Shown: piece by piece, positions 21,250-33,117 of the stretch
How positions within the stretch are numbered: position 1 is the stretch's first letter
Layout: each line of letters opens with the position of its first letter
NCBI GenBank assembly: GCA_933207985.1
Contig: OW240914.1
Coordinates: 200,522,007-200,586,006, forward strand
From: Pelobates cultripes
Lineage: Eukaryota > Chordata > Amphibia > Anura > Pelobatidae
DNA: 64,000 bases
Direction: 5' to 3'
Position numbers and translations under genes: made by a program
Notes under the pieces: model-generated
The model's input: only the letters and a program-made list of their open reading frames with translations
Database searches by the model: none
Told to the model about the DNA's origin: nothing

Positions 21250-21605
21250 AAGGGGGTACGCTGCTCAGGGCCAAAATAAAACCCAGAAAAACAGTGGAAA
21301 AAAGAGAGGGGCCACAAACAAATAACAGGCCCAAGCACCCCCCAGGGAGGTCACAGACAGCCAGACAAGCACAGTATTAAAAGGGTAGAAAAGAACCCCA
21401 ATCTGAAAGCAGGGTAAGATAAATACATGGAAAAGGGGTAATAACCCCCTGCAATTAGAACAATCAAGGAAGAAAAGCAATACTCTGACCTGACTTGTCG
21501 TGGAGCAGCAAAGAAAGAGGAGATGCTTAGGTGGTTCTGTTAAATGTTTTATTTGCTGATGTGGAGTGAGTAAAGAGAGTTATGCAAAATATATAGCCTC
21601 CTGTC
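21250..21605 (-). mobile_element. Solo DIRS 5' end, left piece
   Basis: ACTCTGACCTGACTTGTCGT at 21482 and AGCAAAGAAAGAGGAG parallel 13883-13928 of the complete DIRS element. GAGTAAAGAGAGTTATGCAA then leads to GCCTCCTGTC, the inverted-repeat tip. The rest of the element is absent. The tip continues at 23768 (ATGTAAAATT) after hAT #2. Confidence 0.75.
21598..21605. repeat. hAT #2 target-site duplication, left
   Basis: CTCCTGTC, identical to 23760-23767. Confidence 0.95.
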
Positions 21606-23759
21606 CAGGGCCATCTTTATTATCAATTGGACACTGGGCAAGCATTTACTTGGGCCCCTTGCCCCCCATCCCACTCCCTGGCATGCAGTCACACCCTCCA
21701 CCGCAATGTAGTGGCAGAAGTAAACTAGAAAGGGTACTGGTGCAATGCTTATTTTGGGCCCGCTACCCCCATCTGTCATTCAATTCCAACAATGCTTTGA
21801 CAGCTGGGGATCTATCATTGTCCCATGCTTGTAGGGTTGTATTTAGCAATGAGCAATGTTTGTGTGTTTGAATGTAAGCATGTTTTGTATGGAGTATGTT
21901 TGTGTGAATGTAGGGGTGTGTTCGTGTGTGGTGCTGGCATTTGAATGCAAGCATGTATTTATCTGTATGCAGGGATGTGTTCCTATATAATTTTGGTGTT
22001 TTTAACACAGAGGTGTGTTTGCATGTAGTAGTAATGTTTCAATGCAGGAGTGTGTTTTAATACTGACATGTATGCACATATACACATACACTGCCACACA
22101 CTGTGATACACATGCAGATACACAGACACAACAGACACACAATCCTGAAACACACATGCAGATATACAGACACACAGACACACAGATACAAACAATAACA
22201 CACACTGACTACATGTAAATACACAGATACACACAATGAGAACATACAGAAACACACTGACACATACAGATACAAACAATGATACACAGATACACACACT
22301 GACACATGCATATACACAGATACACACTGAACACTTATAGTTACACACAATGAGAACATACAGATACACACACTGACACACAAACAGATACACAGACACA
22401 CAGATACTATCACTGACACACATGCAGATACACAAACAGATACAAGCAATGGCACACAGATACACTGACCGCATATAAATACACACATACATACAATGCA
22501 TACAGATACACACATGCAGACACACAAATACACTACCTGACACACATGCAGATACACACATACACACAACAAGAACATACAGATACACACAGACTACATA
22601 TAGATACACTGACACACACACAGATACACAACCTGACACGCATGCAGATACACAGGTACAAACACTGACATACATGCACATACAAAGGTACACACACTGA
22701 CTACATATAAATACACCGACACACACACTGACACACATACAGACACACAGATACAGAACCTAACACACATGCATATATACAGATACAAACACTGACATAT
22801 ACAGATATACACACACTGACTATATATTGATACACACACATATATACACACTGACACATAAACACAAATGGACAACATGCAGATACACAGACACATACTG
22901 ACAGACATACAGACACAGAGACACACACAGACAGCCATACTGAAACACACATACACACAGACATACTGAACCACACAGACACTGACAGACTCACACACAC
23001 ACAGACATACTGATACACTAACAAACATACTGGCACACATACACACTGACATACATACTGGCACACATACACACAGACAGAAAGACATATTGACACACAC
23101 AGACATACTGAACCACACAGACAATGAGACTCACACATACAGACATACTGACAGACATACTGGCACACATACACACAGACAGACATACTGAAACACACAT
23201 ACACACAGACACTGACAGACATACATACAGACATTTGACACACACAGACAGCCATACTGAAACACACATACATACTGAACCACACAGACACTGACACACA
23301 CGCACACACACACATACTTACTGACACACTGACAGACATACTGGCACACATACAGACACACATGCACACAAACACTGACAGACATACAGACATATTGACA
23401 CACACAGAGATACACAGACATACTGAACCACACAGACACCGACAGACACACATACTGACACACTGAAAGACAGTTTCGCTCTTTCCCAGCCTGGCCCCCC
23501 ATGGAACAGCCGGGCCTCCTTCCTCATGCACGGCTCTTGGTTCTGTGGTAGGAAGTGACGCTCGGCTCTCACTTCCTCCCAGCCGGCTGCCGAAAAGCAA
23601 GGGCCCAGTCGCGCTGTTAAAGCGCCACAGCGCTCGACTGGGCCCCTGCTGACACAGGCCCACCGGGTGGCCCTAAGTGCATGGGCCACCCGATGGGCCC
23701 CCATAGTTTGCGGACAGAGGGCAAACTGCCCCGTTTGCCCCGTGTTAAGGATGGCCTTG
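21606..23759. mobile_element. Non-autonomous hAT element #2 with CA-rich core
   Basis: Starts CAGGGCCATCTTTATTATC and ends CGTGTTAAGGATGGCCTTG, in the opposite orientation to hAT #1: the GC-rich end is on the right here. Flanked by perfect 8-bp CTCCTGTC copies. The core (about 22070-23470) is CACACAGATACA/CACAGACATACTG-type repeat, the complement of the TG text in #1. Both copies share end sequences (TTGGACxCTGGGCAAGCATTT) and belong to one family. No transposase. Confidence 0.93.
22070..23470. repeat. CA-rich minisatellite core of hAT #2
   Basis: Irregular units ACACACAGATACAC, ACACTGACACACATGCAGAT and, further right, CACACAGACATACTGAACCA. The long Cys/Val/Ser-rich minus-strand frames are artefacts of this composition. 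Confidence 0.95.
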
Positions 23760-23767
23760 CTCCTGTC
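23760..23767. repeat. hAT #2 target-site duplication, right
   Basis: CTCCTGTC, matching 21598-21605. The DIRS tip resumes after it. Confidence 0.95.
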
Positions 23768-23790
23768 ATGTAAAATTGTCTATAATTCAA

Positions 23791-24667
23791 AGTGAATTTT
23801 TAATTTACGGTCATAGTAGCTGATCTGCATGCATAAGAAGACTTTTTCCATTTTAGATATTTGTTAGCTATAGTGGCCTTTAATTTAAAATTTACTATAA
23901 TTTCATTTTAAATTCTCACAATTTTAATAAATATCCTTGAGTACCTTAATGGAAAATGGGGAGATACAAGTCTGAGTAAAAAATAAAATAAAAATCTGAA
24001 CAGTCAATGGTACAAAGTATACTTATGCCAAGTACTGACTTAAGAAACTGAATATTTATCCAACAAATAAATTGCATCTACTGAATTTTCATTCCTGACA
24101 TTGTTGACATTTAATCTGATCATACAATCATGTTCAATTACAAATACTACAGCTTTGAGTTTAAAAAAAAAGATGTTTGAAAATCTAAGTATGCACTATA
24201 CAAACTAAACAAAATTGTCATCTTTTAAAGGGAAGAACAATTCCTATGGAATTGTATGGAAAAAGTGTGAAATGTTTCAAAAATACATAGATACAAAAAT
24301 AAAGTTTTTGCAGCCTAATGGGAACAGCATGTTTTGCACAATGCTCAACAGCATCTTTCCATAAATAATATAATGAATTGGGAAATGCACTTTATATATA
24401 TTCAAGATATGAATAATACCTGATATGAAAAATTATTACAACACTGTCTGTGTCTGTCATATTAATTTTCATGTTTACTAACTATCAGGATTATGTTCCT
24501 CTGGTAACCAAAGCAGGGCTTAGCTTCTTGGTGTCACGGGATCTTACCCTACGACGCAGGAAAGAGGAAACCAACAAAAGGTGGATCCGAAAGACATATT
24601 ACCGAGCCTTAGAATGGCCAGACTTAACATATAATACAACAAGGAGCAGGGTCAAGATAAACCAAGG
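23791..24667. other. Unassigned AT-rich region
   Basis: No gene, RNA or repeat recognised. Confidence 0.4.
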
Positions 24668-24838
24668 ACAGGATAACAGAAATCCCAAGTCAAATACGAA
24701 GCCGATGTCAGGATACCAGAAATCATGAGTCAAATATGAATCAGGATACTAGAAATCACGGGTCAAATACGAAGCCAAGGTCAGGATACCAGAAATCACA
24801 AGTCAAATACGAAGCCGAGGTCAAACACAGGAAATAAC
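24668..24838. repeat. ~40-bp minisatellite, about four copies
   Basis: The unit is GAAGCCGAGGTCAGGATACC plus AGAAATCACGAGTCAAATAC, with one copy shortened to 33 bases. Confidence 0.85.
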
Positions 24839-27050
24839 AAGGGAATCTCTAGGAGCAGTAAACAAGGATCTAACAGAAACTACAATAGGGCAATGAATGG
24901 GTACTAAAGAAGCCTTAAATAGGCTTACCTATGTTCTGATAGGTCCATGTCATCACTGGGATCCAAAACAGATTAGGATCGTAATGATAATGTGGTCACC
25001 TTACGAGTGGGCGTGGCGTCACATCCACATCTATTTATAGACGTCCTGCTGCACAGCCACATGGTTCGGCCAGGCTGCGCGTCAAGAGGAGGTCTCCATG
25101 GATTGAGGGAGTTCAGTCTCCCTCAGTGTGCCATGCGATCGCGTGGAGCGGTCGGACCGCATGGCAGACGGAGATCTGTGCAGTTTGGCAAAGGTAAGTA
25201 ATGCCACAATTGGCTGAGTATAAGCAACTGACAGTCCCAGCCAATGAGCTGGCCCTGCAGGGCTTAGACCACAAGTGCTAACAAAAGTTCTTAGTAGGAG
25301 CTTCCTGCTGAGAGGAGATAAGGGGTAAGATGAAAGTTATGAACGTGAAGCTTTACATATAGTTTGATTACTTGCATGGGGGGCAGGGCACTTCTTGTAA
25401 TCCCCAATTGAATCTCTATAACTGTTTTTATACTTTGCAGGGCAGTGAGCAAGGTTGGCCTTGGACATTTAGGCACCCTGTGCAAAAAAGCTTAACAGCG
25501 CCCCTCCCTGGTCATACCCCTTTATTCATGTATAGTGTGTGTACTAGGGGATTTATTCAATGTGTGTGAGAGGCATGATGGCTGTGTGTGATATTTGTAA
25601 TGGGCATGTTGACTGTGTGTGATAAATGCATGCATATATTTCACTAGCTGTGTGTGATATTTGTGCTGGGTTTATTGGATGTGTGTGATGGGTATTTAAT
25701 TCAGATAAAAAATATGCATGTAGGCCCATGTATGAATGCAGGTATGTATTTTTGCAGATTCACATGCACACAGTACCACAGTCAAATGCACACAGTTATA
25801 CACATACACTGTCAAATACAGCCACATACACTGTGAATGTTCTGCTCACAATTAAGTTAAAAATAGGAAGTAGAAGTCATGCGGAGAGCAGCTGGTAATG
25901 TTAAATGGTATGTGTAGTCAAAGGTGCAAAATAACAATTTAAGGATAATATATGAAATGTTGATTCAGATGCAGGATTAACATTCCACATGGCTCTAGAC
26001 AGGAATCCAAATTTGACCCCCTACCCTCTCCCCCACCACTCCCTCTTAGAGCTCTGGGCTCTATTATGTGAGTGTTGTATGTGTTTAGGGGAGACTGAGT
26101 GGCGTGTGAGGAGTAGAAACTGTAAGAGCTGTATGTTGAGTGAAAGCTGCCTGAGTGTGCCTGCGTGTGCTGGTTGAGTGGTGTGATGTGTGTGTAGACA
26201 GGAGTCTGAGTGTGGCTGATTGATGGGTGTGCTGGGGAGGCTGTGATGTCTTAATGTTGGGGGGAATGTTGGGGGAGGTAATGCCAGATCAGGATGTCCC
26301 ACATTGGCCAACTATTTGTTGTCAACTACACTTTCCATAGGCCAATGATGGTGAGAATTTCTGGAATATTAGCCTGGCAGCCAAGGCTAGCTACACCTGT
26401 ATAATTGCAAAGGGCTCCACGACCTAATGCATCCCTGTTGCACACTTTTCCCATAACTTCCTCATTACAAGATACCATCATCATCCTAATATAGCATATC
26501 AATTACAGTCTCAGTACAGTAATCTCAAGCTGTGGCCTTGCCCTTCCAATTTAATAACCAAGTGCCATTAATTGTTGAATTGCCCTATTAACCAGCTTCT
26601 TGGGCAAGAAGTTGAGTTACTATAATTGTGAATATGAGCATTTTGAAGTTTGATTTTGTCATTTTAATTTGACAATAGCACGTTTGTTTTCAATCATTGC
26701 ATGTCCTTTGAATTTTAATCCTTCAATTTATATGAGTTAAGAGCCTGGAGAGACACCTAGTGGACATGGCGTTGCATTTGAAAATTAACTACCAGGTTCT
26801 CAGCTTAGAAATACATTTAAAAATACAATGTAGGACTATATTTCCTAGCTTGTTTTATGCATTTTTTTATTTGAACAGTTCACAGTTACTTAAACTATTT
26901 TGTAATCATTTCAATCTATCCCATATACCACCAATACTGTTTTCTCCATTTAATATCACTGTCTGAAATTGGTCATTCTGTCCTAATTTTATTTTTGTGA
27001 TAATTTACATAATAATTTGGAGTTGCCACAAAGTTAAGCTAAAACTCAGC
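24839..27050. other. Unassigned
   Basis: No gene recognised. Near 25451 CAAGGTTGGCCTTGGACATT could be a decayed hAT-type terminus followed by TGTGTGTGATA text, but no partner end or duplication was found. Confidence 0.35.
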
Positions 27051-27560
27051 CACAAAGGGGGCGTGTCCTGACCAGCAATGGAGTAAGTCGCACTCTCCTG
27101 CAGCTCCTAGGTCCCAGCTCATAAAAGCCCTTATGATACGACGCTTAACAGCCAAAATGGGGAAATCCAAAAGGGTGCTTACATCTCAGGGAGCAGAAGG
27201 TTAGAGGTAATCTTACACACAGGTCCACAACCTGGGTACATATATCATTTTGGGTGGGATACCCTGATCGGGATTGGGGTGATTTCATTGACAAGAGGGT
27301 TTCTGGGCCACAGACCCAGGGGTAAAGCCTTCTCCACGTTTGGGCTGTGGCTCCCCGTTCCACCCACAGACACCACTGATCCCTTGTCGACCACCTTTAG
27401 AGAAGCCGCTCCGCAGCTGGGAAGCCTGCCTTGAGTTCCAGAGCTGCCCATCCACAAAGTAATAGATGGACTCTGAGCTTAGGTCAGCATCTCTGGCAAA
27501 GGTGATTGGTGCTGGACTCTACTGAGAACATGAGCTAAAGGGTTTCTATAGTGGGCTGTG
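27051..27560 (+). mobile_element. Possible 5' end of an L1-like LINE
   Basis: GGGGGCGTGTCCTGACCAGC (27056) followed after 100 bases by ATGGGGAAATCC (27157; MGKSKRVLTSQGAEG, then stop) resembles the start of anuran L1/Tx1-like ORF1. No further coding follows. Weak. Confidence 0.3.
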
Positions 27561-27982
27561 GGCATACTAAAGGTTCACCCCGAGGGGGTCCCTTGGGCTG
27601 GTCCCCGGGATCCCATGGGGATATGTTTGCAGGAGTCGTGATGCCGAGTAATATAGGGACAAGGAGACCAATGAGTCAAGTCCAATGAGGACCCTGGAGG
27701 GGGGAAGCCTAGAGGGGGCATGCCGCAGTTCGAGCTTGTGGGCCTTGCAATGGTTAGGTATATGTCCCTACAACAATAGCCGGCAGGGGTGTGTAGGGGA
27801 CTGGGGAGTATTGGGGGAGAGCCCTGTTTAGAAATGTGGGGATGGTGGGAACTGGGAAAGGTTTGCAGTTATGTTTGCCATTCTGTGTTCCTGAAAATAC
27901 GTACACTGTTTATTTCATGTTTAAAGAGGTTTAAATTGTCTTTGAACACTATGGAAAGGGCTGCATAGGGCCGAGATGACAG
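27561..27982. other. Unassigned
   Basis: G-rich text, no gene seen. Confidence 0.35.
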
Positions 27983-28076
27983 CTACTGGTGCATAGAAAA
28001 GGCACATAGTGTGTGGGTAACTACAGGGTTGCACACGTCCACGGCCCTGGAAAAAAATCTATGCCAGCCCCATAAG

Positions 28077-28141
28077 TCATTGCGCCATATATTGTCGCAT
28101 GTAATATGTGAGGCTATGTCTTGCCACCCCAGATGATTGAG

Positions 28142-28196
<55 letters not shown>

Positions 28197-28900
28197 TGTG
28201 TTCGGGGCAAATAGCCGTATATGGAGTAAGGTTCCAGCATAAGCGTAGGATAGTATAAAGGGAGCAAGTCGGTTGTGGTGTGCCGAGACCGACGATACGG
28301 TAGGCCTGTAAATAAAGAGGGCAAAAAGAATAATCAAAGATTTAATACAGTCAACAATATATACAAATTAACCAGACATTTCCTTAAATGCATTACGGTA
28401 TTTAATTCCTTGAAGGATTTTTGAAGGTAGGAATCTAGGACCGCAACTGGACACCATTTGTTGTGGGTAGGATAGTATGTTATCTCTACTGTTGGTGCGT
28501 GTTGACTCGTTTCGGAATGTGGTAGAGCCAATAGGTAATGATATATGTGTTTACATACGTGGGATCGTTGAAGACAATGATCTGTCTGAGTGGTGGTTAT
28601 GGTAGTGGATTCTCTGGCCTGAGAAAGGCATAAAAGGCAGTGTGCATGGTGGTAATGGCCAACTTGGTAGTATAATTGAATGGTTGTAGCTCTAATAGGT
28701 CCGATAAGGATGGAAAAGTTAGATGGCTATTGGTAATATCTGAGAGGAACGTGGGGGGATGGATTCCTGAAAACCTCTGAGTATATTCTTGTCTGGTATG
28801 ATAGCATGAAGTTATGGTAGTTTTGGCCATAGGTTATCCTGTGTTGTTGAATGCCTGTAAAATATATAATTAATGGTGTGTGAGATGGTTTTAGTTTAAG
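28077..28900 (-). pseudogene. Tyrosine recombinase relic split by an AT tract
   Basis: KLAITTMHTAFYAFLRPENP (28690-28600) corresponds to the first catalytic-Arg region (FLRxxE). ITYYPTHNKWCPVAVLDSYL (28480-28420) is the CPVxAL segment. YAGTLLHIRLFAP (28255-28215) stands where the HSFRIGAAT motif is expected. After the (AT)n tract, GVARHSLTYYMRQYM (28130-28085) resembles the end segment with the nucleophilic Tyr. Frames differ between pieces. Dead. Confidence 0.5.
28141..28196. repeat. AT-dinucleotide tract
   Basis: (AT)n with a single AAA interruption, lying inside the recombinase relic between the regions expected to hold HxxR and Tyr. Confidence 0.95.
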
Positions 28901-29329
28901 GTGGCAAAAATGAAGCAAAACCTAGGAGAAATGTTATGACACAGGTTGAGCTATGTCGTGTTCCAATGAGATTCTTTAAAGCCAGGTGAATAGGTGCGTT
29001 CTACAAGTATGGGATGAAAGTGCTAGGTGGGATAGTGCATGCTATGCTGCATGAGTATGTCTAATCCATGATTTTGTCTCTGGAACGAAAGAGTGGCCGT
29101 GACTGTATGGGCGGCTGTAGGAAGCGTATGATGAACGTGCCTGGAATATAAATGAGAAAATTTTCAGCAAGGATGTATACCCCCTCCTGGTACATGAAAG
29201 TAAAAGAAATGTGGTAAGTGGCCAACCAAGTGAGTTCCCCAGCAATACCATGATCGTATGGATGATGAGTGGCATTTGTTAATGATATGACATGTGCTTA
29301 GTTGTCTGAGTAACAACGGATTGATGACC

Positions 29330-29650
29330 CTGACCATGAGCCGTTTACTGTGTTGATGATATTGGTCTTACTTAACGAAGCTTCAACCCATGCTTGAGTG
29401 ATAGCTGTAAAGGTAGATCAATGGTGTGTATAGTAAGGAAACTCCTCGGAGGGTATGAGGGAGTTGAGACTTGGGGTAGCGAAGGTGTGTGGTGCCAATA
29501 AGTCTATGGTTAGTCTTTGTTTAAGGGAAGATTCCCTTGTGACAATACCAATGTGTTTGTGTTTGGTACCATGCTGTAAATGGTGGAGATTGGAAAACCA
29601 AAGTAAAAACCCCTCTGCAAATCTTGGCTATGAGTGTGTTTACAGCCGAC
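29330..29650 (-). pseudogene. RT N-terminal relic of YR retrotransposon
   Basis: HIGIVTRESSLKQRLTIDLL then APHTFATPSLNSLIPSEEFP. In this class the RT opens with a basic R-x-x-x-DLS motif followed by NDxIPxEDFxLxY. The catalytic palm lies in the next, unreadable segment. Moderate support only. Confidence 0.45.
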
Positions 29651-29700
29651 GGTTCTGTTGTGCTGACTGTAAGTGAGGGCATACTATATTCCTTGAGAGT

Positions 29701-30475
29701 TTATTTATGATACCTGTATGGGAGCCCTTTGAAGCTCCAGAGCCTTAGTAAATCTACTACAAGTCTGGAAGGGTGATGAGTCAGTAGTGTTGAAAATTGG
29801 GACACATGGTTTGTCATGTGCCCTGAATGATTTGAACATATATGCAACAGTCTATATGCAATGCAACTACTAATACCAATTGTCTCTGGTAGTTCAGAGG
29901 TGCTGGTACCTGGAGCCTGAGAGTGCTCGCCCGTTTGTTTGGGAGAAAATCCCTTCTGGATGGGTACCTGCACAAATAAGCATCTCTACATATTCCAAAT
30001 GCCAACACAACCAAGGGATGGTCAGTTCCCAATTTACCTAGAATCCCTGGGTCTGACCATCATAGATACATCATCATACATATATATGCCTTGTTTCCCC
30101 AATGTGCCGGGATCATATGTGCAACGTTAACGTCTTGAACAAAGTAACCGAGTTTCGGTTGGTGCTGGTTGTACAGTGAGGCCCAGCCTTGTGAGGGCTG
30201 TGACTGACTCGAGATTGCCAGTCTGTCGTAAATTTTTTGGCTCATGAGTTTATGAGTGAGGCTAGCATGGCCTGGGTGTCACCTGAGTTGGTGTTGCTGG
30301 GCCTTCCCCTGCTTCCGTGTTGTCCGTTGATGTATGGAGGAGTTTGAATAACTCTGCTTTCCTTGCTGTGGCAGGGTAGGGGATTTGTCGCCTCCTTAGG
30401 TCGGAGCCACATCTCCTCTGCTTGAAGGTGTATCACTTCTAGCCGGGGTGCCAGGAAGAGATGATTCTTCACCAT
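29701..30475 (-). pseudogene. Probable gag-like region of YR retrotransposon
   Basis: Minus-strand frames 30475-30242 (MVKNHLFLAPRLEVIHLQAE), 30245-30060 (IYDRLAISSQSQPSQGWASL) and 30032-29701 (ending SRLVVDLLRLWSFKGLPYR) lie head to tail upstream of the RT relic. That is where gag would be. They are not recognisable on their own; the assignment is by position. Confidence 0.35.
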
Positions 30476-30559
30476 CTTTTTGAGAAATACTTAAATAACA
30501 ATAAAGATTGCAATTATTATTTGTACCCAGGGGTCTTGTACTGGCTTGCTAGCTAAGCC

Positions 30560-30860
30560 GTAAGGCGAAACGATTAGGCTTGGTGTTTTTTGGTGACTGG
30601 TGAGGCCCTGCTAGTTGCCAAGTGGCTTGAGAGGCTCTATCTATGCTTGGCGCGAGGGGATTTTTTTGTGGCCACCGAACGTTGTGGCAGGATGTTGGCC
30701 TCTCGGTGACAGTAACCAGAAAATAGGAAGGGGAGTGACAGGTGAGGCCCTCTCTATGATACAATGCGAGGCGGCTAGCTCACGAGTGGCCCGAGGGGTG
30801 TATGCCTCCGAGTGTGAGGCGGGGTGTTGGCCTCGCGGGACCACTAACCGAAGCATAATG
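30560..30860. repeat. Two diverged ~150-bp direct repeats
   Basis: GTGAGGCCCT at 30600 and again at 30742, each followed by a GTTGGCCTC phrase (30693, 30826) and a GTGACAGTAACC/GGGACCACTAACC-like end. They may be untranslated repeats of the YR element. Confidence 0.45.
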
Positions 30861-31360
30861 CCTCTGGGAGAATACCTATTGTGCCCTAGAACACTAATTG
30901 CCGGTACACTATTACTATTCCAGGGAAGGTAAGAGATGGATAACTACGTGAGCAGGTGTACGTACCTGGTAGTATGGTATTGAACCTGACAATCCGTATA
31001 GGTTTTTTAGTAGTAACTGTAACCTGAATGGATAAAATCGTATGGCATAAGGAAATATGGCATAGACCAAGCTTATCTTAAAACATACAGTATATGTGAA
31101 AGTAAAGTGCCGTGATATGTAAATATTAAACATCATATCCATACTGGTTAAATATGTATCAATCTTAACCCATTAAGTGCCGTATGTAAGTGAACCATAT
31201 TACCAGTTACGTATATACAGATGCGTGTGCTACTGTGTAATAATATGTGTATTTATAACAGATATTGATATACTGCTTGCTATGTGAATTGTTGTATGCC
31301 TTATTGAATGGCAAGTGAACATGGAGTAGCAAAATGCAAGTGCACTGGAGATCTGCCGAG

Positions 31361-31842
31361 TGCCCTATAGGTGGTAGTGTAGTTGATACTGATTTGTATG
31401 TGAAATGTTGTTTGTCTGTTGACCTATAGGGGTCAGTGTTTTGGTGTTTGTAAAACCCCATGAAAATTGTCAATGTACTTGACAGACCTGTAGGTGGCAG
31501 TGTTGGTAGAACCACTGTTAGTGTTAATGTGAAATGTAAATTATTGTGAATTAAACCTGAAGTTGAGCCTGTGTTGGAGTTTAATTCATGGTTTATGGTT
31601 ATGTTTAAAACAATCTTATGTGTAATTTATATTGGCTGGTAATTGTATATGACATGTGAAGACAGTTTTGCTGTTGACCAGTAGGGGTCAGAAATGCTGA
31701 TTGTATGGTAAAATACCCTTTAACCCGTGAAGGATACATGACATGTGAGACATATCATGATTCCAGAGTTTGGTCCTTAAGGGGTTAATCCAAATGCAAG
31801 ATTAACGTGAGATTTTGAGAGTGACCTGTAAGGGGTCAGTGT
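31361..31842 (+). promoter_or_regulatory. Five spaced CTCF-like motifs
   Basis: Five related phrases: 31361 (CCCTATAGGTGGTAGTGT), 31421 (GACCTATAGGGGTCAGTGTT), 31485 (ACCTGTAGGTGGCAGTGTT), 31674 (GACCAGTAGGGGTCAG) and 31822 (GACCTGTAAGGGGTCAGTG). The third differs from the vertebrate CTCF core CCASYAGRKGGCRSY at one position and the fourth at two. All point the same way. They may instead be decayed tandem repeats of a retroelement leader; no binding can be claimed. Confidence 0.4.
31720..31788. mobile_element. 69-bp TTAA mini-element
   Basis: TTAACCCGTGAAGGA ... GGTCCTTAAGGGGTTAA: inverted CCCCTTAAGGAC-type termini bordered by TTAA, with nothing but spacer inside. Confidence 0.6.
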
Positions 31843-32911
31843 GGTTTATGTGAAACATTGTTCGTGAGCTATGCCCCAGCATTATAGTTGTATGACAGGG
31901 AAACAAACAGTGCCCGTTTGACAATATACAATAAGTGAACATAATAGCTTAATAACAGTCATTGTAACAAACCAAAGTTCTGTTCGTGGGTTGTAAACAC
32001 ACGAAGCGTGTGTGTAGTACAATAGTAAATGCATGAACTAGTTCCCGTTTGGCAGAAAATTGCACGAACCGTGAGCCTGGTATGCCAAGGAAACAAAATG
32101 AAACGAGCAGTGAGATTCGAAATGCACGCTCAGAATTGCCTAGTATGTTTAGGCAGTTGAAACAGAATGTGTTCCCGTTTGGAAGTATGCTAATGCTCGA
32201 AATGAGCCAGTGACAGATATAAACAAGTGAATTTAAACGAATGATATGCATGAATATGCAATGGGTTTAGGACAGATTTAGACAAAATGCAGCCGTAAAG
32301 TGAGGACCTGACCCGTGCATGGTGCCGTGGGACTGATGCCTGGCGTAACGGGTAGGTCGACTTACGGTTTGTGAGTCACTTGGACACCATCCACAGCGAT
32401 AGATTGAAGAAAGAAGGTGGTAGGCCGGAAAAGCCTGTGGCTGAATTCCTGACACAGCTCAGCTTAGAAAACCTCATGGAGTAATCAGGTAAAATGGCGT
32501 CTGGATGACCCGGAAGTGGAAATCATTCTGATGCTGACCTCAAGCGATATGAGTCAGGTAAGGGGTGTCCCTTATATAGGGGAGTGAATTAATTTAAGCC
32601 CCTCCGACAAATACAGGCCAAATGGCCTTAAAACATATCAAATATATATTGTTTTTTCTAATATAAAATATTGGTCCTTTCAGAGTAAAACGTTTAATTA
32701 TACAGTAAGCATACTCACATGCACACACAGACAATCTCACTGACACACACAAGCTTATTGATACACAGCCTCATAGACAAACAATCTCACTGATATACAC
32801 AAGCTCATTGACATAAAAACACAAGTTCACTCACTAGCAGGCACACACATGCACACACACATGCAAGCAAGCTCACTCACTAGCAGGCGCACACACACAC
32901 ACACACAGCTT
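31843..32911. other. Unassigned; CA-rich at the right end
   Basis: No gene recognised. From 32700 to 32910 there is loose CACACA/CTCACTGACACACAAGCTCA tandem text. Confidence 0.4.
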
Positions 32912-33117
32912 GATGTAGTGGTTCTGGTGTCTATAGCCTGTCCCAGCAGGCTTTTCAATGTAAACACTGACTTTTCGAGAAAAGGCAATGTTTACATTGC
33001 TTCCTAGTGACACCTCTAGTGACCGACACTCAGACGGTCACTAGAGGTGCTTCCTTTGTCAGTGCGGATTGGCTGAGATCATCAAGCTTGATGATCTCAG
33101 CCATAGTCGAGGGGAGA
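32912..33117. mobile_element. MITE fragment with three hairpins
   Basis: GTAGTGGTTCTGGTGTCTAT (32917) recalls the T2-like family's internal text. Three stem-loops follow: 32958-33000 (imperfect), 33011-33049 (CACCTCTAGTGACCG stem, perfect) and a 34-bp perfect palindrome 33070-33103 centred on AAGCTT. Confidence 0.55.

Larger units (their letters stand above)
27983..30475 (-). mobile_element. Ngaro/DIRS-like YR retrotransposon, decayed
   Basis: The minus strand holds, in order, a gag-like stretch (30475-29701), an RT N-terminal piece (about 29640-29340) and tyrosine-recombinase pieces (28900-28077), all in broken frames. The RT text LTIDLLAPHTFATPSLNSLI then PSEEFPYYT matches the R-x-x-x-DLS-x-P ... 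NDxIPxEDF opening of YR-retrotransposon RTs. The recombinase shows AFYAFLRPENP and ITYYPTHNKWCPVAVLDSYL. It differs strongly from the DIRS copy at 8057-14062. Termini were not found. Confidence 0.55.

Noticed and set aside
21983..23704. Cys/Val/Ser-rich minus-strand frames up to 320 codons
   Set aside because: Same artefact, from the CA-rich core of hAT #2.
25449..26320. A further hAT element starting CAAGGTTGGCCTTGG
   Set aside because: No opposite terminus and no 8-bp duplication could be found.
30550..30592. Possible third hammerhead (GGCGAAACG after a GCC/GGC stem)
   Set aside because: CUGANGA is absent, so the core cannot form.
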